A program made the position numbers and the translations under genes. Of a stretch of 64,000 nt of DNA, positions 22,913 through 34,596 are shown one piece after another. This DNA comes from Neoconidiobolus thromboides FSU 785 (taxonomy: Eukaryota; Entomophthoromycota; Entomophthoromycetes; Entomophthorales; Neoconidiobolaceae), in assembly GCA_025603075.1 (NCBI GenBank), contig MU626305.1:1-64000 (forward strand), given 5' to 3'. The number at the start of each line of letters is the position of its first letter. The stretch's first letter is position 1. A model generated the notes under the pieces. The model had not been told where the DNA came from. It saw only the letters and a list, made by a program, of their open reading frames with translations, and made no database searches.

Positions 22913-23311
22913 ACTTTATGCTCTATTAAAACTAAAATTAGTTTAACTATAGTTTGTTTTGGAACGCCATTTCTATTATGGATAGTTACAATATATTCAA
23001 AACAGAATGAATAATTTGAAAATAATAGCTTGTCTTATTTATTGAAAAGCTATCAAAAAAGAATTCAAGCTGTAATCTATTATTCAATCACTCTCTTCTT
23101 AGTCTTCTTCTGGCTCTCTCTACTACCTTATATCTTAGTTATATTTACCTCTAAATAACAAGTTACTTGAGAACTCGTCCCCTTTCAAGATTTTAAAAAG
23201 ATCAACTTATTACATTGAAAAATTTTCCTGGCTTAGTATTTTGTTCAATTCTTGATTAGATGAAATTTTGAAAAGATTACTAGTTAATTTTAAGCTAAAA
23301 AATTAAGACTA

Positions 23312-23343
23312 CATGGGGATGTTTTTTTGATTTCATTATTTTC
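23312..23343 (-). mobile_element. Truncated MITE-like end
   Basis: Only the first ~30 bp of a reverse copy remain (CATGGGGATGTTTTTTTG followed by ATTTCATTATTTTC). The rest is unrelated sequence. It lies about 80 bp beyond the 3' end of the GCIP-like gene. Confidence 0.65.
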
Positions 23344-23423
23344 AATACAATTATTCAATAAATATTAAAAACTAAAGATAGCGATAGATACTATTTCACA
23401 GCTTTTTTATTTGGATTGTTATA

Positions 23424-24544
23424 TTAACGGTTAGCATCGTCATTTGATATTTTGGCAATCAATTTATCAAACTGTTTGCTAGCATTTTGAAACCAAGGCT
23501 CATGCTCTTTTTCAGAATAAAGTAACGAATGGTTAATGATGATTTTAGTATTGTTAGTTACTTCTTTAGCACTAGATACAATTTCATCGTTATCTCTATC
23601 CCAAAGAGAGGCACCAAGGTTATCTAAAGAGTCAATGATAGTTTGAGCTGAATCCACTAATTCATCTAACCAAGAAATAACACCATCTGTAGTTACGGAA
23701 CACTCTTTTATACATCTCCTATCGATTTTAATAAAAACCGTTTGAACTAATTTTAAAATAGATAAACAAGTGGTTATAACTTCTAGCTCTTTTTCATCAA
23801 AACTTTCTCCACTTAAACCAAAGTCTAAATCGGCAAATTCATCAACCAAATCTTTCTCTTCTTTTGAAACTTCTTTTTCTTCCTCATCTTTATCATCCAT
23901 ATTTTCTGCTTCTTCTTTGAGTTCCTCAATCTCTTTAACTGTATCTTTTATTAGCTCTAGAAAGGTTGACCAAATTCTCAAAGTGGACTCTTTATTATCT
24001 ATTGGAGCTTTTTTAAGTTTATCACAATTATTCCAAACAACACCTATACAAGATAAATAATCATTTTGACTAAAACTAATTTTCTCAACTTTAATATCTT
24101 CTTCAATAGTTGTAGGATCATCTGAAAACGAATTTCCTAATTCGATAATGGATTTTATAACATTTTTGGTTAATAGTTGAATTTGTTTTGCAAAATTCAC
24201 ACCTTGATTTGTTGGTATCATATTTGTCAATAATACTAATTGTGTTAGTGGCTCTATGAAACACTTACATGCCTCTTCCTTTTCATTGACTGCCGGTGGC
24301 TTAAAAGCTAGAGCAAACTTTGAAGCTTCTGCTTTTATTTTAATGGATAAAGCGTCTAATTGAATCAAATTTAATACAAGATTTAATATGAATAAGTAAA
24401 ATCCCTACCTAACTGAGAATTAAATTTAGTAGTATCAAAGGCATGCTTGATTTCAATAACTTCGTCCACACCTTTGTGTAGATTAATACAAGTTTTTACG
24501 AATTTATTCAAAGCTTTGTTATAAGTTTTAGAATTGGAACTCAT
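23424..24544 (-). CDS. GCIP / CCNDBP1-like protein
   Basis: A 355-aa, mostly helical acidic protein in two exons (24544-24409 and 24355-23424; in phase). The layout resembles cyclin-D1-binding protein 1 (GCIP/CCNDBP1/Dip1): an N-terminal helical region, a long central Glu/Asp/Lys-rich linker (EIEELKEEAENMDDKDEEEK), a short hydrophobic patch (FADLDFGLSGESFDEKE), then a helical C-terminus with W-DRDNDEIVSSAKEV. Animal homologues bind cyclin D and bHLH factors. The assignment rests on overall pattern rather than a diagnostic motif, so treat function as tentative. It is divergent from the TXNDC9-like gene with only 52 bp between start codons. Confidence 0.55.
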
Positions 24545-24596
24545 TTTAAATTGAAAAAAAACTTTTAAATTTGAAGCTTTGTTTTAAATTTTAAAA
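24545..24596. promoter_or_regulatory. 52-bp divergent inter-start region
   Basis: The ATGs of the GCIP-like (minus) and TXNDC9-like (plus) genes are separated by only 52 bp of A/T-only-rich DNA (runs of TTTTAAA and AAAAA). Both 5' UTRs and any shared promoter must lie here or overlap the opposing coding region. Confidence 0.5.
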
Positions 24597-25419
24597 ATGT
24601 ACAATTATTCTAAAAACCATTTAGCAGATAAAATCGATGTAGACGACGATGAAGCACTCGATGTTTTATTTGAAGAACTTGAAAATGAAAATTTGGATCA
24701 ATATAGAGAACTTAGAATACAAGAAATGAAAATACAGTACCATTTTTTAAGTTCCTACTTTTTTAAATAAGTAATTATTTTTATAATTCTAGAGCCGATG
24801 AGTTAAGTAAAATGAAACAAAATAACCATGGGGAGTATACAGAGGTAGAAGAAAAGGATGTTTTGGATATAACTACGAATACTACTTATGTCGTAGTTCA
24901 CTTTTTTTCTCCAACTTTTAAAAGATGTAAAATCATGGATGAGCACTTAGAAGTATATTAAATCATTATTGTTCATTATTTGGTTAAATCAACTTGTTTA
25001 GATCCTCAGTAAGAAACATTATAGAGCACGTTTTATGAAAACAAACGCAGAAAAATGTGCTTTTTTGGTTGCCAAGTTACAAATCAAAGTATTGCCTTTT
25101 GTGATGTGCTTTGTTAGAGGGGTAGTCACTGAAAGGTAATTTTATTTTTGTTTCGATTTATCGTCTTATTTTTTTATTCAAGATTAATTGGTTTTGAAAA
25201 GTTAAATAACAGTGACACTTTTTCCACTGCTAAACTTGAAAATCTTTTAATTAAGTCAGGTAAATTTACAGTTCAATTGTAATAGAGTTAAGATTAATAC
25301 TATTCAAAGGAGTAATAACTAAAAAAGTAGAAGTAAAAAATGATTCAGACGAAGAAAGATTTCAAAAGAGGGGAATTAGAAGCAGTACTAAGGCTATTGG
25401 ATTGGATGAAGAATACTAA
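24597..25419 (+). CDS. PLP1: TXNDC9 / phosducin-like protein (Plp1)
   Basis: Thioredoxin-fold phosducin-like protein, 206 aa, five exons (24597-24736, 24793-24952, 25002-25135, 25183-25259, 25310-25419), all in phase. The N-terminal helix is acidic and ends RELRIQEMK. The core has the family signature HGEYTEVEEKDVL, then VVHFFSPTFKRCKIMDEHL and FMKTNAEKCAF. The active-site position keeps a single Cys rather than CxxC, as expected for TXNDC9/PhLP3 proteins, which modulate the CCT/TRiC chaperonin during actin and tubulin folding and are not redox enzymes. The C-terminus RSSTKAIGLDEEY is short and ends on a typical acidic motif. Confidence 0.9.
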
Positions 25420-25715
25420 TAGATAAAGTTAAAAATGATCAAAATAAAGGTATTGATTTATTATTATTATTAAGTAGGAGCTAATTTTGTTTTTAGTACT
25501 AAATGAAATATTATTGATTTTATTTAAATTGACGTTTAATTTAATGCATTTTTGATAGCAACATGATATAATTAAATCAAACTAAATTAAATGTATCCTT
25601 GATTATTTATTACGACTTTCTTATAAAATGATTTCAATAGGTGTTGACTTGAAATTAAAATGCATTATTTTGATTAATATATAAAATATTTTTTTATTCA
25701 CAATTTTAATTAAAA

Positions 25716-28700
25716 ATGAGTGAATCAAGTCGTTATCTAATGGAAGCATCATTTCAAGAAGAGTCTTTAAGTTCATTTCAATTTGAAACAAATAAAGATA
25801 ACTCCAATATAATAAACACAAACATTAATTATAGTTCAAATGAAAACAACTTAGGTAAGTAGTACTTATATAATATTTTAACTATATCTAACTCTAAAAG
25901 ATGAAGTTAGAGATAAAGTTAGAGATAAAGTATAACCTTATTTCATTTTATTTGATTTTATTAAGCTTAAAGAAAATATTATCGTTTCATGTCCAAGCTA
26001 ACAGCCTTGGTTGTGCATATTATGATGAATCTAATTCAACACTTTATGTACTTCCAAATCATTCGAAATCGGACACCAATTTAATTGCTAAAAGTAATTA
26101 AAATTATAAACATTAACAGTTTTTATAATATTTTTAGTTATCAATCAATCAAAACCAGCAATTGTTTTATTAAATTCTTCGCTTCCAGAAGAAATTTTAG
26201 ATACAATTCCGATAAAAGGCAAGTTTATTTATTTAGCAGATTAACTAATAATACTTCAGATTTGAATATCACATTTCCTAACCCATCCGAATTTTCATAT
26301 AAAAAGGGGATTTATAGGCTACAAAGTATCTTCTCTAATAAAATTACGCAATTCAATACCCTTTTCAATGATAGTTATCAGAATTCTTTATATGAAATAT
26401 CAAAATATATATCACTTGATTGGAAGCCATCTGTATTTAGTTATACGTAGATTTAATAATGCCTAATGCTTTTTAGATATCATGTATAAATGTGATGTGT
26501 AATTATTTGGAAGAGAAGTTTTATATGAAAAAAGTGGATCTAGAAAAAGAATACTATATTAAGCAAGTATCAGAATTTAAATTGTAGCTAATTTTATAGA
26601 TAGTTTTTATAAAATAAAATAAAATAAATATTAGGGATTCTCATTTGTATATTAATGAAACGACACTAATGTATTATACTACATATTTATGACTCTTTTG
26701 ACTTTTTATAAGGGATTTGAATATATTTCATGATGAAAATCATCCCAATGTATCAAATTTTCATACCGGAAAAGAAGGAATAAGCTTATACAGTAATCGT
26801 TTTCTATAATTAGACAATATAATCGTTTAAAATACAAGGAATTTTAAATCAAACTGTAAGCTCAGGTGGAGCAGATATGCTTAAATCATGGTTTAAATAC
26901 CCTTTAAATGCACTAAATGAAATCGAAAAAAGACTTGTATTGGTTGAAGCTATGATGAAATCAGATTCTAAAACTATTACAAGATTTAAAAGCTTACTAA
27001 AAAATCGATTGGTTATACCTCATATTTTAACTCATCTTCAAAATAGAAGCTGTTATAGTGATTGGTACAATGTTTATATGGTAATTAATAACTAAATAGA
27101 AGTTTAAATTTTACTTGTTTTAGTTTATAACTAACTTTATTTGTATTTCGGATATTTTGTTTGATTTACCTCAAACTGATTTATTTAAAGATAAAGTACA
27201 GATTATTATACAAGCAATAGCAAATAGTAAACAGTATTTTAGGATACATTAGAAGTATATCAAATGCTAAAAGACGCCAGAAAGTTCCTAGGCGGAAAAG
27301 TAATAATACATTAGAATTATTTATACTACTGAAATTGGTTAGATTAGCTTTGATAATGAAAAAGAAGATCTTAACATCCATATTAAAGAGAATATTAGCG
27401 AAGTACTATATTTTAATTGATACAACTATTGATACTTATTATTAGGGATTAGATAATTTAAAATATATTTATAATAATATGGAAGATATGCTAGTAAAAC
27501 TATACCACTTTTATTCTTAATAAATAGCTTACTTTTTTTAGTCAAATATTGCGATCAAAATAAAGAAAGAGATCGAAATTAATATTACCAGATTGAACAT
27601 TGTTTATTATCCACAACTAGGCTATTTGATAGCTATTCCAATTGATAATAAATTAACAAAAAAAGACTTTGGTGATACAGATTTGGATTTTCAAGTATAA
27701 AATAATAGTAATGTTAGTTTATATAATTTTAATATAAATTTTAGTTTGAGTCAGATGAAGCAATCTATTTTAAAAACAATTCAATGAGATGTAATTCTAA
27801 TACCTTGATTTTAATGTTATTTATTCAAATTATTAAAAGATTTAGACAATGATATTGGAGATATATTTACACTTATTAATGGTAAAATTAACTTGAGTTA
27901 ATATAATATGCTTATTTCTATAGATAAAGAAATTGAAATACTTCAGAGCATACTAGGCTCGTTTATTTTATATTTTGATTCAATAATTGAAGCATACGAT
28001 AAATTATCTGAGCTTGATTGGTAATAATTGAAATAAAGAGATCAATCAAATAATTAACTATATTTAGTATATTATCAATTACTAAAGTATCTAAAGCAAA
28101 TGTATATAATCAACCTGAATTTAATAAAAATCAATTAAGAATAATTTCTGGAAGGTAAATAAATAGTATTAATAAAACAAATATTTAATAATCATAATCT
28201 AGGAACCCAATCTTAGAAAGAAATAAAGCAACAATTATCACAAATGATTATGATATACAAAATATAAATGAAATGAATAAATCAATTCCAGTAATGATAT
28301 TAAATGGTCCAAATGGTTCAGGAAAAAGTATTTATTTAAAGCAGGTAAATATATTAGATCAAACGTATTGAGCTAAATATATCTATGTTAATAAAATTAG
28401 GTTGCATTAACTTGTTTTATGGCACATTTAGGGAGGTAACTAATACATATATAATATCTATTAGACATTAATGATATAAGTTATATCCCCGCAGAAAAAT
28501 GTTTGATTTACCCTATGGATTTAATATCTACTTGTTTTATTACAAATAATTCAGTATCAAATGTAATTAATAATAAATATGACATTAGTAATAATAATAA
28601 TAATATCTTAGTTTAACAGTGGCTTTTGTCAAGACTTACAACAAATAAATACATTCTTGAAAACCTGTACTAAAGATTCCATCTTATTTCTTGATGAATT

Positions 28701-29424
28701 CGGTAAAGGAACAACAATAGGAGGTAAATAAATATCAATGGTATAATAATAAGATAGCAACATTAATATCAATGATATCAAGATGGTATTGGATTGTTAT
28801 GTGCATTAGTAAAGTATGTATTAAATATGAATAAAGAAAGAGGACCAAGAATATTAATTAGTACACACTTTAATGGTAACTTCTTATAATATCTAATAAT
28901 AAATAAGTTTATTCATTTTGTTAGAAATTCATATAAATAATTTATTAAATGAAAATAATAATGAAATCAAATGGATGTATATGGATACTGTTTTAAATGA
29001 TAGTAATAAATTAGACTTTCGCTATAAGTAAAATAAAATAAAAAATGAAATCAGTAAATTAATAAAGAATTAGATTAAAAGAAGGCTATTCGTCTAATTC
29101 ATATGGAATTCATTATGCTTTACAGAACGGTATAAAAGAATCTATTATTGAAAGAGGTAATAATAAATAATACATTGTTATTATAGATCATATTGATTTA
29201 ACACAATTTATGTTATTTCAGCTAAGGAAGTTAAAAATAATTTAGGATTATTCAAAATACCTAAACCAATGATAGCTGAACTAGATCAGTATAAATTATG
29301 GTTATACAAACAAATTATCAATAAATTAATGTCTACAAATATAACCGAAGAAAATGTACAACCACTTATGACCTGGATCAAAAAGATGTCAAATTCAATT
29401 TACAATACAAAAATAAGTAAATAA
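25716..29424 (+). CDS. MSH5: Meiotic MutS homologue MSH5
   Basis: MutS-family ATPase that, with MSH4, stabilises meiotic crossover intermediates; it is not a mismatch-repair protein. I reconstruct 25 exons giving 851 aa, every junction in phase. Exons: 25716-25854, 25911-26093, 26138-26218, 26260-26432, 26477-26583, 26635-26670, 26713-26792, 26839-27080, 27124-27195, 27243-27299, 27343-27402, 27446-27493, 27542-27694, 27745-27790, 27840-27881, 27924-28020, 28068-28154, 28203-28344, 28401-28435, 28481-28562, 28612-28723, 28783-28875, 28925-29027, 29074-29156, 29222-29424. Motifs: NSLGCAYYDES early, KEGISLY and SSGGADMLKSWF in the clamp core, Walker A NGPNGSGKS (about 602-610), SYIPAEKC, and Walker B LFLDEFGKGT (about 680-689). 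DEFGKGT is diagnostic for MSH5. Intron 26219-26259 uses GC-AG. Convergent with CDC37, 53 bp apart. Confidence 0.95.
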
Positions 29425-29477
29425 AAAGAATATAAATAACCATATAAAAATAAAAAAGCATATAAATCCATATTTAT

Positions 29478-31023
29478 TTAATTATTATTACTATTCTCTA
29501 CTTTTTCATTTTCTTCTCCTGGGATAAGAAAATTTAAAAAAGCACCTTGATCACATAATTGTAAAGCATGTTCGGCTTCTTGTTCATCCAATTCACTTAA
29601 AGCTAAGTTAATAGCTTCGATTGTATTTTCTTTTAAAGCTTCTTGTAATTTTAAAGGCAAAGAATTAAATATTACTTTTCTCTCTTGATCGTTAATATCA
29701 TCTGTAGGTAAATCTACCATAATTTTGGCATCTTCGCTAGTAGGTTCTAATTGGAAGATAGCTTTTTGTTTAGAATTTTGTTGTCTTATTACTTCACATC
29801 GTTGCTTTAATATATTATAAGTGTCTTCCACATCTTTTAAAAATACTTCATTACCGGTGGTGGTAATTCTAATTTAATATAAAATAAACAATAGTTAATG
29901 TTATAATTTATACAAACTAGTAATCTGTTGTTTACCTTTTAAAAAAAGCAGTAACTCCATCTTTACCAAGACGACCACAATATTGAATAATTAAGGCTTG
30001 ATGAACACAATGTTTTGCTTGTCTACTATTACCTTGTAATTGAAGTTCAAAACCCTTGGCTAATATTTCATCCGAGTATTTTTCATTAATAATAAATTTA
30101 TATTTGGAAATAAATTCAAGGCTTTGTTCTAATGTTTTCAAATTAGAAAATTCATTTGCTTCATCAGAAGTCTCAATATCCTCTTCTTCCTCTTCAACAT
30201 AGGCTCCTTTTTCTGTACCATCACCATCTTTTTTGAGCTGTGAAAATTAATAATAAATTTATTTATTTCTTAATGACAAATATTATTAACTTACCACTGT
30301 TTTACTAGTAGTCAACGTCTTTGGATTTAAAATTTCAATTTGTTTTTCTTTTTTGTTTTGCTTCTTTTTATTTTCCAATTCTTTTTTGACTTGTTCTTCA
30401 TTCGATTTACTAACAATCTAAATTAAAAAAGAATTAGCCATAGACTCTAAAATTTCCAAAATATCTTAACTTACTGTTTTATCAAATCCAGGTTTACAAA
30501 TGTTCTCACTGGTTAAAGTGTTACTTTCGATCTTCTCTTCCTTTTTCAATTCCTCTCTACAGTCTTCTTGATGTTTCTTAACCTTTTCAAACTCGACTTT
30601 TAATTTTTCCAATATAACACCTCTATTCATTTCCTCTCCGCTACTTTTTACTTCTTCTTCAATATGCTTGAAGAGACCCATTAATGATTGTTCAATGCTC
30701 ATCTCTCCCTCCTTTCTCTCCTCTCCACCCTTCTTACTCTTTTCCATCTTTTCCGCAATCTCCTTCAACATCGTCTTCATTTCTTCCATACCAAAACTAT
30801 TTTCGCCTTCTCCCATCAAGTTCTTCATTTTCTTCATCATTTGATCACAAAAGGTTATTCTCTGTTTTAAACTATCAATCTTTTGTTTACGTTCCGCTCG
30901 TCTTCTATGGATAGCTTCTTGATTCCATTTTATAAACGATTTTTTATCGACATTTGGATGGACTTCAATATCTTCATCATCGGATAATTCAATATTGTCC
31001 CACTTACTATAATCTAATGGCAT
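29478..31023 (-). CDS. CDC37: HSP90 co-chaperone Cdc37
   Basis: Kinase-specific HSP90 co-chaperone, 454 aa, four exons (31023-30475, 30417-30295, 30237-29936, 29868-29478), all in phase. The conserved N-terminus MPLDYSKWDNIELSDDED keeps the casein-kinase-2 site serine (S in ELSDDED), whose phosphorylation is required for kinase-client binding in the family. HPNVDKKSFIKWNQEAIHRRR and a long coiled coil follow. The HSP90-binding middle domain contains CVHQALIIQYC, LGKDGVTAFFKR and then DVEDTYNILKQRC. The C-terminus ends in acidic EENEKVENSN. Length is normal for fungi. Confidence 0.97.
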
Positions 31024-31624
31024 CGTTATGGATTTATTAATTTGATTTATTTAAAGTTAAAAAAGTTGAGATTTTGAGTTTAAATTTTTTTAATATTGCT
31101 TGAATTTTAATCACTATTTTGGTTAGTGAAGTTAATTTTTTAAGATTTGAATTCGTTGGTATTTACAGATTATAGGGGAGAGACGTAATTTCTAGAATTT
31201 CTAAGAATTTTGGAATTTTGATTTTTGTTCGTTTTTTATAGAGCAGATTTTGAGCTCAAGTATCAGTAAATTACTGAAACTAAAAACACATTTGATTATG
31301 AATTGACTCTGAAGGATATTTCATTTAAAAATATTATCAGCTTTTGATTTATAGAGTATTCAAGTAAGATGCTAACGCTAATTTTGAATGACTTTTGACT
31401 GATTGATGCTATTTTTTATAAAAACTCTTCAAAGAGCTTTTCCTTTATCAAGCAAATCCTTTACTTTTAAACTATCTAAATGCTACTAAAAAAGACATAA
31501 ATGATTAAAATGCTCCACAAGTCCATGTAAAACAAAAGAGTGAGTATATTTTGAAATGGTTTTGTTACCAAAATCTTAATTTTTCAAAGAAAGTGTATAT
31601 ATTATGGAAATATGTTCAATTTTA

Positions 31625-31731
31625 ATATGGGGGTGTTTTTTTTGACTTCATTATTTTTTCTATCTTTTAGGCGCTATTTAAGCGGAAAATTTGTTAGTAA
31701 AATTCTTAAACACAAAAATACATCCCCATAT
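31625..31731 (-). mobile_element. MITE-like element copy 13
   Basis: Reverse subgroup A copy, among the best preserved. Left end ATATGGGGGTGTTTTTTTT, core AGGCGCTATTTAAGCGG, right end AAATACATCCCCATAT. Confidence 0.87.
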
Positions 31732-32429
31732 CTTTATTAAGTTGTAATTCGCTGGTATAGCTTAATAGAATGAAATCTATCGCTTTGAAGTAATAATATC
31801 AAATAGCTTTAAATTTGCTTTCTATTAGTAAAAAAAAATTATAAACTGTTGTTTATTTAATAAATTAGATAATGCTTTAATGCTTATTTGAAAATTTGAT
31901 CTTTTTAAAGTTTACTATGGACTAAGAAAACAAAGTCAAGATAGTTTGGTAATAGTATTACTAATATTTATAATACTTTTGTACATCTAAAAAATAAACA
32001 AAATAATTGCTATTTAACATAAACTCAAACTGTAATTATAGATGGAACTTTTTGCGACTTTTACTCAAGCGCAAATAATGAAAAATAGTTTTTAGAAATT
32101 TTAAAAACTTTAATCATGTATGTCAATAAACTCTATACTCCAGTCACATCGTCTTATAAGTTTCAACATAAAACAAATGATTCAATGATAACCTTTTCCC
32201 ACAATTATAAATTTGACAAAAAACTTTGTTTTATATAATAAAACAAAAATAATATAATTGTCTAAAGACCTTGTCAGCATAAATTACGTGTATTTGAATC
32301 AACTATGGTTTATTAAATGTAAATTAGTAGCCTCAATGGTTATGTAGTTAATAAAATAACGACATAAATTTAGCAATGTAATCAATTACATACAGAGAAT
32401 GTATATCTTTTATATAAATATTAGTCAAA

Positions 32430-32570
32430 GTCTAGGTGACGCAGTTGGCATATAATGACAATATGTCTTATGTGTATAGGAAGAGCCTATTTTACCTACT
32501 TATAAGCCATTGTACGGAATCGCTGTGAAGAGTAATTTCTGATAACACTGATGAGATTGAAGCAAATATA
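32430..32570. ncRNA. Possible structured RNA (unassigned)
   Basis: A patch noticeably richer in G and C than its surroundings, with no ORF. It contains the perfect hairpin ATAGG-AAGAG-CCTAT (32476-32490) and GACA-ATAT-GTC next to it. It also contains a TGATGA box-C-like motif at about 32550, but I see no convincing partner box D. It matches no tRNA (no B box) and no spliceosomal RNA I can recognise. Strand unknown. Confidence 0.2.
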
Positions 32571-32929
32571 TACTAACACCTAGATATACATATATGCATT
32601 ATAAAATTAGAAATGAAACTATGGTCCAATTGAAGTGGATTTTTTTGAAACATCTAGTACTTGAGGGTTAATTTATACTGATTTATTTTTATAGTATCAA
32701 AAATAAAATCAATTAAAAAGTACTAGAAATGAGAATTAAATATTTTATACAATTTTAATAATTAAATATTAAATTCTAATAAAATTAATAGTATCTTTTA
32801 ATATAATTATCCTCTTATTTAATTCAAATAATAAAAAGATTGATTTATCCCATTAAATTTTTAAATCCAAATAAAAACTAAAAAACAAAGCAAAATAACA
32901 TCAACATAACGTTCAACAATATTTATTTT

Positions 32930-34596
32930 TTAATTTTCCATTACTTGTTTATTTTTACGTGGTGGTTTATAATCTGGATGATCAGAGCCTTGTTGTAAAT
33001 TAGCTTTTTTAGGTACCAAACCTAAGTTGATACAAAATAATAAATAAACAATAATAAACTATAAAATCAAATTTCATTACCTAATAAATCTAACATAATT
33101 TTATCTTCATTATGATCATTGTTTGGGGTGGTTAATAGTTTATCCCCAGTAAAGATAGAGTTAGCTCCAGCTAAAAAACACATGGCCTAAAAGATATATT
33201 AAAATGATTAATTAACTAAAATGAAATAAAATAAAACCCGATTTTCATAAAATTACCTGTTCAACTTGAGAGAACCTTACTCTACCAGCAGATAATCGTA
33301 CCATGGCTTTTGGCATGATAATTCTAGCGGTACAGATCATACGTATCATTTCCCAAATATTCACTGGCTAATTAAATTAAATTAAAAATGTTAAAATGTT
33401 ATTATTATTAAATTATTAAATTATTAAATTTACTTTTTGGTCTTCTAAGGGAGTTCCTTTAACTGCTAATAAAGCATTAATTGGCACTGATTCTGGATGA
33501 ATTGGTAGAGTAGCTAAAGTAGTTAATAACCCAACTCTATCTTCTTCACTCTCTCCTAGTCCGATAATACCGCCAGAACAAACTGAAATACCTGCATTTT
33601 GTACATTATTAATAGTGTTTAATCTTTCGTCATAAGAACGAGTAGTAATAATCTATTAATTAGAATATTATTATTATTATTATTATTAACTATTAATATC
33701 ATTAATTATATTTACCTTTGGATAAAATTCTCTTGAAGTATCTAAATTATGATTATAGGCAGTTAAACCAGCTTCTTTTAATTGTTTTGCTTGAGCTTCA
33801 TCTAACATACCAAGTGTACAACATACTTCCATACCCATACCCCTTAATTAATAAAAAATTAATTTATATTAATTTGATGTTCTTAAAATTAAAAACTTAC
33901 TTGATTTCTTTAATATGACTTACTATCTTTTTAAAGTTTGTTTTTCTACCCTTAACATCCCTCCAAGCTGCTCCCATACAAAATCTTGAGGATCCAGCTT
34001 CCTTGGCTCTTTTAGCTGCTTCAATAATCACTCCAGAATCTAACATTTTTTCTGCTTTAACAGCAGTAGAATAGCTAGAAGATTGTGGACAATATTTACA
34101 ATCTTCGGAACAACCTCCTGTTTTTATACTTAACAAAGTGGCTTGCTGAACAGCCCTTGGATCGTGATGTTGGCGATGAACTTGAGCCTAAAGAATAAAC
34201 AATTAATTTTTTTTGTTAATTGTAATATTGTAATAATTAATAATTAAAAAAAATAGATTTTAATTCTTATATTGAAGTAAATCCATTTATAACAAAATAA
34301 TTAAGATTTATAACTAAACAAATAAAAATTACCGATAAATACATTAATTCTAATAATGGAGAATCAAAGATGGCTTGTACTTCTTCACGTCTCCAAGTAT
34401 TTTTAATAGGTCCATGAGCATATTTGGCTGCTGCTGATAATTCTCGACCCCAATTATTAGAAGCATTATCAACTGGTTTACTTACTGGTTTTTCTTCTAA
34501 TGAAGCAAAAGTAGCTTTTTGAACAAATGAAATGGCAGGTTTGTTAATAAAAATGAGATTTCGGTGAACTGAACTGGATAATAATTTGAGTAACAT
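32930..34596 (-). CDS. BIO2: Biotin synthase
   Basis: Radical-SAM enzyme that inserts sulfur into dethiobiotin to make biotin, in mitochondria. Length 401 aa, seven exons (34596-34333, 34187-33901, 33842-33716, 33652-33434, 33367-33257, 33186-33081, 33021-32930), all in phase. The N-terminal ~45 residues are hydrophobic and basic with few acids ([15 protein letters not shown]), a plausible mitochondrial presequence. The [4Fe-4S] cluster motif CxxxCxxC is in [14 protein letters not shown]. Other signatures are [29 protein letters not shown] and the [17 protein letters not shown] segment near the second cluster region. The presence of the gene implies at least the last step of biotin synthesis is retained. 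Confidence 0.97.

Larger units (their letters stand above)
20779..23423. other. AT-rich stretch with two element remnants
   Basis: About 2.6 kb without a supported gene. It contains element copy 12 (22806-22912) and a truncated copy (23312-23343). A 30-codon basic ORF lies at 21561-21653 on the minus strand and is described under findings. Confidence 0.5.
31024..32929. other. AT-rich spacer with one element copy and a hairpin-rich patch
   Basis: About 1.9 kb between CDC37 and BIO2 with no supported coding gene. It holds element copy 13 (31625-31731) and a less AT-rich patch (32430-32570) with hairpins, listed separately as an ncRNA candidate. Confidence 0.5.

Noticed and set aside
32430-32480. 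GACGCAGTTGGCAT considered as a tRNA D-arm
   Set aside because: No acceptor-stem pairing and no B-box (GGTTCGAnTCC-like) within 100 bp.
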